Counted from the first letter of the stretch, positions 44,332 to 53,578 are shown. The stretch: 64,000 nt of DNA from Candidatus Cloacimonadota bacterium (GCA_012728875.1 JAAYEF010000009.1:1-64000); one strand, 5' to 3'. Numbers and translations: made by a program. The notes: a model not told the origin generated them from the sequence alone.

Positions 44332-46194
44332 CTATTTGATGAACAGCAGCTTGCGGGACGAAGCCTCGCCACCGCTTTTCATTCTGAGGATATAGGTGCC
44401 GTTTGCCACGGTTTTGCCGTTGCCATCACAGCCATCCCATTCCGCCTGATGCAAGCCTGCGCCTTTGGTTTCGCTCATCAGGGTGCGCACCAACTGTCCG
44501 CGCAGGTTATAGATTCCCAGTTCCACCTGCTGGTTTTGTTTCAGGGAATATTCGATCACGGTTTTTTGGGAAAACGGGTTGGGGTAGATCGCACTGAGTT
44601 TGGTCTGCGCCTGAGGCAGGGCGGAGTCGTCAATCGCCACGGGCGGCTCTTCCAGTTCCACCACCAGCAGTTTTGTGGCTTGGATTACTTCCTTGGTGTC
44701 CAGGTTTTGCACAAACGCCACCAGTTCACAGTTTTCCTCCGCCCAGGATGGATCTTTCACGATGGGGAATGTGTGATAACTGCTGCCGATGGGCGCATTT
44801 GCCAGGTCGATCACCGTGCCTTCCCAATCGGGATACATGCCACGGTTCACAAAGCTCATGTGGTTTTGACCCTGCCAGGAATAGGCGATGTTGGATTCTG
44901 TCAAAGCCAGATGCAGCGCCAGGTTCGGATATGGCAGGGGTGCCAGTTTTTCCACCTGCACGGTAATGTTGTATCCCTGCGGACTTTCCTCTCCAAAGAT
45001 CATCAGGAAAAGCGGGCTTTTGATTGTGCGGCGCTGGCTGAAAAGCGGCATCAGGGAATTGATGATGCTGCTGGTATTGCTGCCGCCGCTAAAGAAGAGC
45101 ATTCCATCAAAAATGCTGGTGGGATATGCGCTCACGCCATAGTAGTTGTTGCGTCCATTGGAGTCGTCATTGGCAAAGGGGTCTCCGTTGTGGTTTTCAA
45201 TCACAGCCACGTTGTAGCCTTGATACACAAAGTCGTCCGCAGCCATTGCCGCTCCGGGACAGTAGGGACACCAGCCCCCGGTGCCAATCTCCAAAAGCAC
45301 CATCTGCTTCGGCATGGTCCAGGTGTTTACATACGAAACCTTTACGTTGTTTGCAGGCTCTTGATCCACCACATCCTCCAGGGAAGACACGGAAAATTCA
45401 AAACGATAGAGGTCATTGTGCATCGTTGGGCTGAAAGCGGGAAATTCTGCGGTGTCCGTTTCCCAAAAATCCAGCATCACGCTGTGGTAATCCGGCTGGG
45501 AATACACCAGTTCATCGCCATGGTAGATATTCAGTGAAACCAAAGCCACAAGCGGGTTGTAACCCAGGTTTGCCACCGTGCATTTGGGTGTGAAAGTGCT
45601 TCCTGCGCTGCTTTGCGAGGGCAGATCCACGTCCATGATGGCAAGGTCATGGTCAAAAGGCGTATAAAGCCTGATATCATCAATATACCAATAGTTCAGG
45701 TTGGTGCTGTTTCCGCTGAAATACACGGCAAACTGAAAATCCGAAGCGCCCACATCCTGGGTTGCAAGTTCCACAGTCTTGAGCTGTGCGGAAATGTTGT
45801 TGCTCACCGTCATCTCCCAGGCGGTGTTCCAACTGCTGCCAGCTTGATTTCTGCGGGTTGCCACTCCAATGGTATAGCTTGAACTATAGTGGTCCACGTT
45901 GTGCCTGAAATCCAGATACATAATGCTTTCACCGGAGGTGTCCACACTTGGCGAAACAAAATATGTGGTGCCGTTGAATTGCGGGCTCCAGTTCAAACGC
46001 AGCTCAGGAATGCTGCCGCCGGCGTTTGAGCTGTTGCGTACGCTCCAGTTTCCGGCTTGGTTTACAATGCTCCAACCCGCAGGGGGGAAGGTGCCGGAAC
46101 TGAAGTCTTCTTCAATCCAGGTTTCCCGCGAGCCGGCCACCAGTCCGCTGAGTCCGCAGATCAGCAGCGCCAATATCACCATGCTTTTCTTCAT
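44332..46194 (-). CDS. Exported Omp28-like/thioredoxin-fold protein with C-terminal sorting domain
   Basis: A 620-aa protein. Signal peptide KKSMVILALLICGLSGLVAG. The N-terminal third is a jelly-roll-like domain (WIEEDFSSGTFPPAGWSIVN; YFVSPSVDTSGESIMYLDF) like MAM/cleaved-adhesin modules. The middle has a thioredoxin-like Omp28 segment with CPYC (GTGGWCPYCPGAAMA, about 310-324) and SAYPTSIFDG. The C-terminus is a FlgD-like sorting domain: YPNPFSQKTVIEYSL, LGIYNLRGQLVRTLM, NGTYILRMKSGG, ending RKLLFIK. Expected at the cell surface or secreted by a T9SS-like route. The ATG at 46194 has GGAG 8 nt upstream; 46239 would put 15 residues before the signal peptide. Confidence 0.82.
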   Translation of the reverse strand: MKKSMVILALLICGLSGLVAGSRETWIEEDFSSGTFPPAGWSIVNQAGNWSVRNSSNAGGSIPELRLNWSPQFNGTTYFVSPSVDTSGESIMYLDFRHNVDHYSSSYTIGVATRRNQAGSSWNTAWEMTVSNNISAQLKTVELATQDVGASDFQFAVYFSGNSTNLNYWYIDDIRLYTPFDHDLAIMDVDLPSQSSAGSTFTPKCTVANLGYNPLVALVSLNIYHGDELVYSQPDYHSVMLDFWETDTAEFPAFSPTMHNDLYRFEFSVSSLEDVVDQEPANNVKVSYVNTWTMPKQMVLLEIGTGGWCPYCPGAAMAADDFVYQGYNVAVIENHNGDPFANDDSNGRNNYYGVSAYPTSIFDGMLFFSGGSNTSSIINSLMPLFSQRRTIKSPLFLMIFGEESPQGYNITVQVEKLAPLPYPNLALHLALTESNIAYSWQGQNHMSFVNRGMYPDWEGTVIDLANAPIGSSYHTFPIVKDPSWAEENCELVAFVQNLDTKEVIQATKLLVVELEEPPVAIDDSALPQAQTKLSAIYPNPFSQKTVIEYSLKQNQQVELGIYNLRGQLVRTLMSETKGAGLHQAEWDGCDGNGKTVANGTYILRMKSGGEASSRKLLFIK

Positions 46195-46355
46195 TATCTT
46201 ATCTCCATTCATTTTTGCTTTTATGCTGGTGTCTATCAATGTGTTTCCCTGAAATCTGTCAAATAAAATCCGGTTTTTTGGGAATATATACTCCCAACTG
46301 CCATCCGGCTGTCTGGCTATTTCTCAAGCTGCCACTTCAATACTCAAAACTCTGC

Positions 46356-46400
46356 CGACCCGTCATCCTGAACGTCAGCGACAGGAACCTGTGACAGTTT
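46356..46400. repeat. Intergenic GTCATCCTGA-type repeat
   Basis: The gap 46195-46494 contains no gene. At 46356-46400 the CCCGTCATCCTGAACGTCAG stretch followed by GCGACAGGAACCTG resembles the widespread REP-like GTCATCCTGAGCGAAGCGAAGGA family, with an imperfect inverted TCCTGA.../...CAGGA core. Only one copy is seen in the window, so the family assignment rests on resemblance alone. Confidence 0.35.
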
Positions 46401-46494
46401 TTCAAACAGCGGGGCGGCGCCGAAGCAAGATATTTCTTGACAGATAGCCACCATTCCCATCACTTTATTTTTCAATTAAAAGATGGAGGAAAAC

Positions 46495-47508
46495 ATGGAC
46501 AAAACCTTGCTGGAACGTGCCCAAACCGGGGATGCCGAAGCGCAATACAACTTGGGAAAAGCATGCAACGAAGGCCGGGACCTTGCACAGGATTACAAAG
46601 AAGCCGCCAGATGGTACCGCCTTGCCGCAGACCAGGGCCATGCCGATGCGCAGGACCTTCTTGCCGCCCTATACTACAATGGTCTGGGCGTGGAACAGGA
46701 TATCGCAGAAGCCGCCAAATGGTTGCGTCTCGCTGCTGAGCAGGCGCATGCCCACGCGCAAACCAGCCTGGCATACTTGTATAACTATGGTCAGGGCGTA
46801 AAGCAGGATTTCAGCGAAGCCGCCAAATGGTATCACCTTGCCGCGGAGCAGGGTTATGCCGATGCGCAGCATAACCTGGGAATGTTGTACGAAGATGGTC
46901 TGGGCGTATCACAAGACCCCCAAGAAGCCGCGAAATGGTATCGTCTCGCCGCAAACCAGGGTCATGTCCACGCGCAAAACAACCTGGGAGTGTTGTTCAA
47001 AAATGGCTTGGGCGTGGAACTGGACCACAAGCAAGCTGCCAACTGGTTTCAACTCGCCGCGGAGCAGGGCCTCCCCGTTGCGCAATTCAACCTGGGAAGA
47101 TTGTATTCCACAGGCCAGGGCGTGGAGCAAAACAAAACAGAAGCTGCCAACTGGTTCCGCCTCGCCGCAGACCAGGGCCACGTGGAAGCGCAATATCATC
47201 TGGGCAGTTTGTATGCCATGGGCGAAGGCATGGCACAGGACAACCGGGAAGCTTTCAGATGCTGGCGCCTTGCCGCAGAGCAGGGTCATGCCGATGCTCA
47301 AAACAATTTGGGAGTGATGTGCGAACATGGCTTGGGCATGGAACAGAACAAGGAGGAAGCCTATTTCTGGTATTTGCTGGCTGCGGCAGGAGGCTCTGAA
47401 CAGGGGGTGGGAAACAGAGACACCCTGCGCAGGGAACTGAAGAAAGCGCAGCGAAAACGGGCAGAGGAGCGGGTTTTGGCGTGGAGATCTGGCAAGATGG
47501 CGAGGTAG
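46495..47508 (+). CDS. Sel1-like repeat protein
   Basis: A 337-aa protein built of eight consecutive 36-residue Sel1 repeats, each of the form G-x-A-x-A-Q-x-x-L-G-x-x-Y-x-x-G-x-G-V-x-Q-D-x-x-E-A-A-x-W-Y-x-L-A-A-x-Q, from residue 11 to about 300, with a basic tail (KKAQRKRAEER). No signal peptide, so probably cytoplasmic, forming an alpha-solenoid scaffold for protein contacts; the partner is unknown. The DNA repeats (108 nt) are also similar to each other. The ATG at 46495 has GGAGG 5 nt upstream; the ATG at 46483 precedes the ribosome-binding site. Confidence 0.88.
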   Translation: MDKTLLERAQTGDAEAQYNLGKACNEGRDLAQDYKEAARWYRLAADQGHADAQDLLAALYYNGLGVEQDIAEAAKWLRLAAEQAHAHAQTSLAYLYNYGQGVKQDFSEAAKWYHLAAEQGYADAQHNLGMLYEDGLGVSQDPQEAAKWYRLAANQGHVHAQNNLGVLFKNGLGVELDHKQAANWFQLAAEQGLPVAQFNLGRLYSTGQGVEQNKTEAANWFRLAADQGHVEAQYHLGSLYAMGEGMAQDNREAFRCWRLAAEQGHADAQNNLGVMCEHGLGMEQNKEEAYFWYLLAAAGGSEQGVGNRDTLRRELKKAQRKRAEERVLAWRSGKMAR

Positions 47509-47595
47509 CCGGATGGAAAATTAGAGACTTTGCTTGAAATAAAGAAGGAGGATACGGGCGATTCCCTGAAAGTCAGCCAAAAATCATAAGTCCGT

Positions 47596-47604
47596 TGATA
47601 TAAT
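47596..47604 (+). promoter_or_regulatory. Extended -10 promoter element (TGATATAAT)
   Basis: A perfect TATAAT at 47599-47604 with upstream TG, 72 nt before the exported protein gene at 47677. No TTGACA lies at the right distance. It has the same form as the element at 11635, suggesting extended -10 promoters are used here. Confidence 0.45.
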
Positions 47605-47676
47605 TTTTTATCTTATGGAACAAAACTTGCATAAAATAGAAATAAGCGAAAAGATATACCTCGATGGGGAGGAAGG

Positions 47677-48606
47677 ATGAAACAGCGATTTTTGTTGCTA
47701 ACTTTCGTTCTGGCAGTGGTTTTTGCCGGGGCGCAAGAGGTGACTTTCAGGAAAGCTTGGAAGCTGGATTGGTATGGTAACCAGGTTCGCTGCGCCGATG
47801 GCAGCGTGATCAGCTTTTGGGAAGACACAGATGCCGGCGATACCGACATTTACGCCCAAAGGATTGATGACAAAGGACAGTTGCTTTGGAGCAAGCCCAA
47901 GATTGTCGCAGGCGGAGACGGTGTTCAGGATTTTACAAGCTGTGTGCGGTGTTCAGACGACAATTTTGTGCTTCTTTTCCAGTGTTCGGGACATGGCTAT
48001 AGTCATGGATATTCACTGCAAAAAATGAACTCGAATGGCGAGACTCTCTGGGGTGCCGACGGCATTGAAATCATCGAGGGAGCTGCCCGGATAAGCATTG
48101 TTCCCAATGAGATCGGCGGGGTTTTCGTCATTTATGCCGATGATTTTTCGACCTATAACGTGAGAGGCCAAAATCTCGACGCTCAGGGCAATCTGCTTTG
48201 GCCCGAAGAGGGATTGTCTCTGGTTTCCGAAAGCGCGCGCTTCCTTTTTCAAGGTGCATTGAGCGATTTGGAAGGTGGCTTCATTGTGAATTGGAACGAA
48301 GGCACCGGGATTGAAAACTGGACAACCCAGCTTTACCATTTTGACGCGGATGGTACGCAAATTGGTGATGGACCGATGGTTCCGCCAGACGTGATGCAGG
48401 GAGGCGGACCCTTCGAAATCGTCCCAGACCGCGCCGGCGGGTTTTTGCTTTGGAACAGAAGAGAAGCACCCACCACCCGCATCGCCTTCCAGCGTATGGA
48501 CAGCAGCGGCAGTGTTCAATTTGGCCGCCCCTACCTGTTTGATCTGCAGACGCAAATCAGCCAATGGGAAAAATCTCTGTGGAACCGCTCGCACAGGGCG
48601 GTTTGA
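47677..48606 (+). CDS. Large exported protein, N-terminal part (frameshifted gene)
   Basis: First 309 codons of what should be one protein of about 970-985 aa with the frame at 48564-50597. It has a signal peptide (MKQRFLLLTFVLAVVFAGAQ) followed by repeated beta-propeller-like units with the pattern Q-x-x-D-x-x-G-x-x-L-W (QRIDDKGQLLWSK, QKMNSNGETLWGA, QNLDAQGNLLWPE, QRMDSSGSVQFG). The same unit continues in the other frame, and the last 14 residues here (after QISQ) are out-of-frame sequence. The break lies in TGGGAAAAATC near 48562-48573, a homopolymer-type site. Start ATG 47677 with GGAGG 4 nt upstream. Confidence 0.75.
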   Translation: MKQRFLLLTFVLAVVFAGAQEVTFRKAWKLDWYGNQVRCADGSVISFWEDTDAGDTDIYAQRIDDKGQLLWSKPKIVAGGDGVQDFTSCVRCSDDNFVLLFQCSGHGYSHGYSLQKMNSNGETLWGADGIEIIEGAARISIVPNEIGGVFVIYADDFSTYNVRGQNLDAQGNLLWPEEGLSLVSESARFLFQGALSDLEGGFIVNWNEGTGIENWTTQLYHFDADGTQIGDGPMVPPDVMQGGGPFEIVPDRAGGFLLWNRREAPTTRIAFQRMDSSGSVQFGRPYLFDLQTQISQWEKSLWNRSHRAV

Positions 48607-50597
48607 TTTTTGCCTGGAAGAAATACAACGGGAATTCAGATGAGGCGGAGATCAAAGCCCAGCGCTTGGCTGCAGATTGGTCTGAACTTTGGGGTGAAAA
48701 CGGCGTCAGCGCCGGAGCTTTGGCAGCGTGGAACACCATAGGCCAGATCCAAGTTTCCGCGGACGCTCAAGGTGGCGCATGGTTTGCCTGGACTATTGAT
48801 GATAACATGAACCCCGGAGTTTACACCCAGTATATTTTGCCCGATGGCAGCCCGGCTTGGCCAGACGGCGCAAAGGTTCTCAGCCTCGATGATGCCTGGC
48901 GCCTGCAACAGCCGGCACTGACGGCTTTTTCAAACGGCGCTTTGCTCATCTGGCGCGACCTTCACAGCCAAAACGTAAATGTGCGCCGTCAGGCTCTGGA
49001 CACAAACGGCACGCCATATCTGGCTGCGGGAGGCGAAGCTTTGGTTTCCCGGCTGGATGGCATAGCCTTTCTGGCGAAAGTTCTGCCGCTGGGAGACAAA
49101 TATCTGCTTATGTGGTATGACGACCGCGACTACTATGAAGACATCTACTATCAGATTTGCGACCAAACTGAAAATCTGCTTTTGGAAGAAAACGGCAGGG
49201 CGCTGCCCCGTGAAACCATCAGCAATCCCAGCGGCATGACAGCCATTTCCCTGACCGACGGAACAGCCGCCATGCTCATCACCAGAGGCAGCAGTGTTTT
49301 CCTGCAAAGGATCAAAGGCACGGGGGAAGCGGTGTATCCCGGAGACGGCCTGCCTGTATTTACGCTGGACCATAGCCCCAGTGCCGCCATGGAATATGAT
49401 GATTCCGGGCTTTCGGTGGTCTGGCGCCGCTACGATTTTTCCGGCCCCACCCAAGCCTCTTTGCGCTTTCAAAAAATTGTGGACAACACCCTGCAGTGGG
49501 ACCCAGAGGGAAAAACAATTGTCACTTTTCCAGCGGGGACGAATGTCACATTCATAGGTCTCAGAGATGGATATATCATTTTTGAGACTTATGGTTACAA
49601 TGGGGCGTATTCCAGCTGCCATGTGCTGAAAATCGATGAGCAGGGAGAGATTGATTCAAACTGGCCACAAGAGGGTTTGATCGTCTTGGAGGGATGCAAT
49701 TACCACAGTTCTGCTGTTGTGGATGGCGACCTCATCATTTTCGGCAAAAGCACGGCGGATTATAGTTTGAAGGCTCAGCGCCTGAGCAGTTGCGGCCTGC
49801 GTCTTTGGGGTGATGAGGGCTATAATTATGGAAACCGGGCCTTTTACAGCCTCTTGGGCGGAGAACCGCTCAGCATGCTCCAACCCGGTGGGCAGGGCGG
49901 AAACTCGATGTATTTCCAAATGATGGATACAGATGGGAATTTCATTCTTGATGATTCCGGAATCCTGCTGGAAGAAACAGGCAGATTCCTGTATAGCGCC
50001 ACTTTGCTCGATTTTCCGAATTCCAGCAAGGTGGCAATCTGGGCAACCTGCCCCAACAGCGGCGGCTACAGGGATGTTTTCATGAGATTCATCAAACCCA
50101 ATGGCGAGCTGCTGGATGAGGGAACCATCACCCTTTGCGACGCCTGGCTGGAACAGGATGGAGTTCAAGCCGTCGCGCATGGATATCAGGCGCTGGTGGC
50201 TTGGAACGACGCCCGCTCCGGGATCTTGGACAGCGAATACTTTGTGCAGGGGATATATGGAAGCTTTATCTACAATCAATATACTTCCGCGGATGACCCG
50301 CAGATCCCGCCGCTTTTGCAAACGGCTCTATTTCAAAATCATCCCAACCCATTCAACCCCGAAACCAGGCTTTCCTTCAGCCTGCCCACAGCCGGAAAAG
50401 CGAGCCTGGCAATCTATAACCTGAAGGGACAAAGGGTTGCCACTCTGCTGGATAAAGAGGAACTTCCCGCGGGAAAACACAGCCTGCTGTGGAACGGACG
50501 CGACCAGCAGGGAAGCCCCGTTGCCAGCGGTGTTTATATCCAACGACTGAACTTTGGCGCTGAAACCCTTGTCCGCAAGATGGTTTTGGCAAAATAA
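48564..50597 (+). CDS. Large exported protein, C-terminal part with FlgD-like sorting domain (frameshifted gene)
   Basis: About 677 codons in the -1 frame relative to 47677-48606, continuing the same propeller-like repeats (QRLAADWSELWGENG; QALDTNGTPYLAAGG; KIDEQGEIDSNWP; QRLSSCGLRLWGD). The C-terminal 90 residues are a FlgD/T9SS-like sorting module: FQNHPNPFNPETRLSFSL, LAIYNLKGQRVATLL, WNGRDQQGSPVASGVY, ending VRKMVLAK. The ATG at 48564 has no ribosome-binding site and is internal, so independent translation is unlikely. A single-base deletion in the A-run, natural or a sequencing error, best explains the split. Function of the exported protein is unknown. Confidence 0.75.
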   Translation: MGKISVEPLAQGGLIFAWKKYNGNSDEAEIKAQRLAADWSELWGENGVSAGALAAWNTIGQIQVSADAQGGAWFAWTIDDNMNPGVYTQYILPDGSPAWPDGAKVLSLDDAWRLQQPALTAFSNGALLIWRDLHSQNVNVRRQALDTNGTPYLAAGGEALVSRLDGIAFLAKVLPLGDKYLLMWYDDRDYYEDIYYQICDQTENLLLEENGRALPRETISNPSGMTAISLTDGTAAMLITRGSSVFLQRIKGTGEAVYPGDGLPVFTLDHSPSAAMEYDDSGLSVVWRRYDFSGPTQASLRFQKIVDNTLQWDPEGKTIVTFPAGTNVTFIGLRDGYIIFETYGYNGAYSSCHVLKIDEQGEIDSNWPQEGLIVLEGCNYHSSAVVDGDLIIFGKSTADYSLKAQRLSSCGLRLWGDEGYNYGNRAFYSLLGGEPLSMLQPGGQGGNSMYFQMMDTDGNFILDDSGILLEETGRFLYSATLLDFPNSSKVAIWATCPNSGGYRDVFMRFIKPNGELLDEGTITLCDAWLEQDGVQAVAHGYQALVAWNDARSGILDSEYFVQGIYGSFIYNQYTSADDPQIPPLLQTALFQNHPNPFNPETRLSFSLPTAGKASLAIYNLKGQRVATLLDKEELPAGKHSLLWNGRDQQGSPVASGVYIQRLNFGAETLVRKMVLAK

Positions 50598-50607
50598 ATC
50601 ATAACTG

Positions 50608-50680
50608 ACCCGAAGCCCAAAGCACTTGGGAAGCCTCGCTTCTTCCGCTTTCTGATGTACTTTGAGCTTCGGGTTTTTCT
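50608..50680 (+). terminator. Rho-independent terminator
   Basis: ACCCGAAGCCCAAAG (50608-50622) pairs with CTTTGAGCTTCGGGT (about 50659-50673), followed by TTTTTCTTT. It lies 11 nt after the stop of the large exported protein gene. Confidence 0.75.
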
Positions 50681-50787
50681 TTGTGGGATCCATTCAATAC
50701 TTGTAGCCCGATCTGTTTGATGTCAGACAGGTAATTCCAATCATCCCATGCACTTGCACTTCCCTTCTTCCTTGGTTCCAGCCAGGC

Positions 50788-50835
50788 AGCCACCCGTCAA
50801 CCTCTCCTTGGGCACTCGATCTTGGACGGGAGGCT
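50788..50835. repeat. Structured intergenic repeat, copy 2
   Basis: AGCC-A-CCCGTC pairs with GACGGG-A-GGCT around a 26-nt loop, with an internal A/A mismatch as in the copy at 24828-24875. The two copies differ by a compensatory pair (A-T to C-G) in the stem and share flanking similarity such as GGCT-A-GGGGA downstream. It sits in the gap 50681-50910, where I see no other feature. Confidence 0.45.
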
Positions 50836-50910
50836 AACGGGGAACGCACAAAAAAAACATGGGCACGGCTGCAGGGAGGGGCAGGGTTTTACAAAATAAT
50901 GGAAAAGAAA

Positions 50911-50950
50911 AAGCCCATAAGCTTGGTTTTCAAAACCGACTTATGGGCTT
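50911..50950 (-). terminator. Terminator of the pyrophosphatase gene
   Basis: AAGCCCATAAG (50911-50921) and CTTATGGGCTT (50940-50950) form an 11-bp stem; the A-run just upstream is the T-tract on the minus strand. Confidence 0.75.
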
Positions 50951-50972
50951 GTAAAGATCAGGGTTTCAGTGT

Positions 50973-53402
50973 TTAGCGGGTGCCAGGGGCTGTGTTTGGA
51001 GTTTCCTCAAAGTCTTGAACGGGGTTTTCGATGTTTTGAATACAATCCGGTGTGATGACCCGCTTGTCCTTGCAATCGCTGTTGTCCACTGCTTCCTTGT
51101 CCAGCTTCAACAGATTGTTATATGAGGTGCTTTCAATTTTCTGTTTGCTGAAGGGAGGCTTGAATTTTTCCACTCTGAGGCTGTAATTCACAATGAGACC
51201 GGCAAAAACGATGGAAACCATGCTCATGAGCTTGATGAGGATGTTGATGCAGGGGCCGGCGGTGTCTTTGAAAGGATCGCCAACGGTGTCGCCCACCACG
51301 GTGGCTTTGTGGACGGAGGATGATTTTCCGCCAAACTGTCCGGTTTCCACAAATTTTTTGGCGTTGTCCCAGGCGCCGCCGGAGTTGTTGAGCATAATTG
51401 CCAAAACGAAGCCGCTGACCATGGCGCCTGCCAAAACACCCAAAACTCCTGCCACACCGAAGATGAGGCCGGTGATGATGGGAGTGGCGATGCCCACGAT
51501 TGCGGGAACAAGCATCTGCTGTTGGGCGCCGATGGTGGCGATCGTTACACAACTGGAGTAATCGGGCTTGCCGGTTCCCTCCATGATGCCGGGGATTTCC
51601 TTGAACTGGCGACGCACTTCAGCCACCATGAGTCCGGCGGCTTTTCCCACCGCTTTGATGGTGAGCGCGGCAAACACGAAGACAGCCATGCTGCCGATGA
51701 AGATGCCCAGCAGGAATTTGGGGTTCAGGACATGGATCTGATAGTAGTTGATAAAATCCATCACGGTGGCTTGGTCCACACGCACGTGCTCCACCAGGTC
51801 TTTGCTGTGGTTGATCGTCATGTAGATATAATGGTTTGCCTTTGTGCCCATATCGATGAGCGCGGCGCGGATTTCCTCCAGATAGGCTGCCAAAAGCGCC
51901 ATTGCCGTCAGCGCGGCACTTCCGATGGCAAATCCCTTTCCGGTGGCGGCGGTGGTGTTTCCCACGCTGTCCAGGTTGTCCGTCATTTCACGCACGTTTT
52001 CGGGCAGGTGCGACATTTGGGCGTTGCCGCCGGCGTTGTCTGCAATGGGTCCAAAGGCATCCATGGCAAGGGTTACACCCAGGGTGGCAAGCATGCCCAC
52101 GGCGCCGAAACCGATGCCATAAAGTCCCATTTCGATGGATTGGAAGCCATGGCTGGCGATGAAGGCGACGAGGATGCCAACCACGATAGTGAGCACAGGA
52201 CCCACGGTGGAGCGCATGCCCACGGCAATTCCTTCCAAAATCACTGTGGCAGGGCCGTAGGAACCCTGTTCCGCGATGTGGCGGGTGGGTTTATAGCTGT
52301 GAGAGGTATCCCGCTCGGTGAAATAGCCGATCAGGATGCCGCAGAGCAGTCCAATCACGGTGGAGATGAAAACTCCGAACCAATATTCGGCGGGAAGCAG
52401 CATCCGCGTGATGAAAAATGAAGCCACGGCGATGAGCAGGGAGCTGCCGTAAACGCTTTTATTCAGGGCAAACATCAGTTCCTTGGTGCCCGCACCTTCC
52501 TTGGTGCTCACCATGAAAATGCCAAAAATGGAAAGCAGCGCTCCGATGCCAGCCAGAATCATCGGCGCTATCACAAAATTGATATGCAGTCCCTTATCCA
52601 AACCCAGGGTGACAGCGGCACTGAGACCCAGGGCGGCGGTTGCGAGGATGGAGCCGGCATAGCTTTCATAGAGGTCGGCACCCATGCCAGCCACGTCGCC
52701 AACGTTGTCTCCAACGTTGTCTGCAATGGTGGCGGGGTTGCGCACGTCGTCCTCAGGGATTTCGGCTTCCACTTTGCCCACCAGGTCGGCACCCACGTCC
52801 GCAGCTTTGGTGAAGATTCCGCCTCCCAATCTGGCAAACAGAGCCTGGGTGGAAGCGCCCATGCCAAAGCTGAGCATGATGACAGTGATGGTGTGCAGCG
52901 GCAGTCCGCTTTTGAAGAGGATGAAAAACCAGGCGGAGATGTCGATCAAAGCCAGCCCCACCACGGTGAGTCCCATCACGGCGCCGCCGCGGAAAGCTAT
53001 TTTGAGGCCTTTGTTCAGGCTTTCAGAACAGGCTTGGGCGGTGCGGTTTGAAGCCAGGGTCGCCATATTCATGCCCACATAGCCCGCCAGCGCGCTGAAA
53101 AAGCCGCCGGTCAAAAAGGCAAAGGGAACCAGAATGTGCAAAACCCCCAGCACTTTTGCCATGAACAGAAAAACCAGAAAGGCGCCCAGGAAAAAGAGAG
53201 CCACTCCCTTGTATTGCTGTTTTAAATATGCAAAGGCGCCGTCCCGAACGTAGGAAGCGATTTCCACCATGCGGGGGTTGCCGGGGTCGGCGTTTTTAAC
53301 CTGCCGGAAAAAGATGGCGGCAAAGATCAACGCCATCACCGCCCCCAAAGGGGCAAGATACCAAAGAATTGGGATACCTAAGATCATTTCAATATACCTC
53401 AA
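50973..53402 (-). CDS. hppA: Membrane-bound ion-translocating pyrophosphatase (K+-dependent type)
   Basis: An 809-aa, about 16-helix enzyme that couples PPi hydrolysis to H+ and/or Na+ export. Substrate site: TKAADVGADLVGKVE, EDDVRNPATIADNVGDNVGD, then ADNAGGNAQMSHLPENVR, and late GGAWDNAKKFVE and HKATVVGDTVGDPFKDT. In GNTTAATGKGFAIGSAAL the Ala replaces the Lys found in K+-independent forms (GNTTKA), so this is a K+-dependent enzyme, often Na+-pumping. A C-terminal extension of about 65 polar residues (after SLRVEKFKPP) is longer than in most bacterial forms. It helps conserve energy in anaerobes. Confidence 0.93.
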   Translation of the reverse strand: MRYIEMILGIPILWYLAPLGAVMALIFAAIFFRQVKNADPGNPRMVEIASYVRDGAFAYLKQQYKGVALFFLGAFLVFLFMAKVLGVLHILVPFAFLTGGFFSALAGYVGMNMATLASNRTAQACSESLNKGLKIAFRGGAVMGLTVVGLALIDISAWFFILFKSGLPLHTITVIMLSFGMGASTQALFARLGGGIFTKAADVGADLVGKVEAEIPEDDVRNPATIADNVGDNVGDVAGMGADLYESYAGSILATAALGLSAAVTLGLDKGLHINFVIAPMILAGIGALLSIFGIFMVSTKEGAGTKELMFALNKSVYGSSLLIAVASFFITRMLLPAEYWFGVFISTVIGLLCGILIGYFTERDTSHSYKPTRHIAEQGSYGPATVILEGIAVGMRSTVGPVLTIVVGILVAFIASHGFQSIEMGLYGIGFGAVGMLATLGVTLAMDAFGPIADNAGGNAQMSHLPENVREMTDNLDSVGNTTAATGKGFAIGSAALTAMALLAAYLEEIRAALIDMGTKANHYIYMTINHSKDLVEHVRVDQATVMDFINYYQIHVLNPKFLLGIFIGSMAVFVFAALTIKAVGKAAGLMVAEVRRQFKEIPGIMEGTGKPDYSSCVTIATIGAQQQMLVPAIVGIATPIITGLIFGVAGVLGVLAGAMVSGFVLAIMLNNSGGAWDNAKKFVETGQFGGKSSSVHKATVVGDTVGDPFKDTAGPCINILIKLMSMVSIVFAGLIVNYSLRVEKFKPPFSKQKIESTSYNNLLKLDKEAVDNSDCKDKRVITPDCIQNIENPVQDFEETPNTAPGTR

Positions 53403-53578
53403 TAAAAAACTATCGCTTGTGTTAAATCCAAACTTGTTTCGGTAGCGTTCTTTTTTTTAAGATACCCGCCATTCTGTCAATGATTTTCTGCGTTTTTATA
53501 AAAGATTTGACAAAAAAAGCGTCTTGAGATTTGCTGCCTCGACTAATTTTGAAAATACATATCAGGTGATTAACAATA

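Noticed and set aside
46495-47508. 108-nt tandem repeats as a CRISPR or satellite
   Set aside because: They are codon-phased and encode Sel1 repeats.
50599-50793. 64-codon minus-strand frame between the exported protein and hppA
   Set aside because: It lies across a terminator hairpin, has no ribosome-binding site and no family resemblance.
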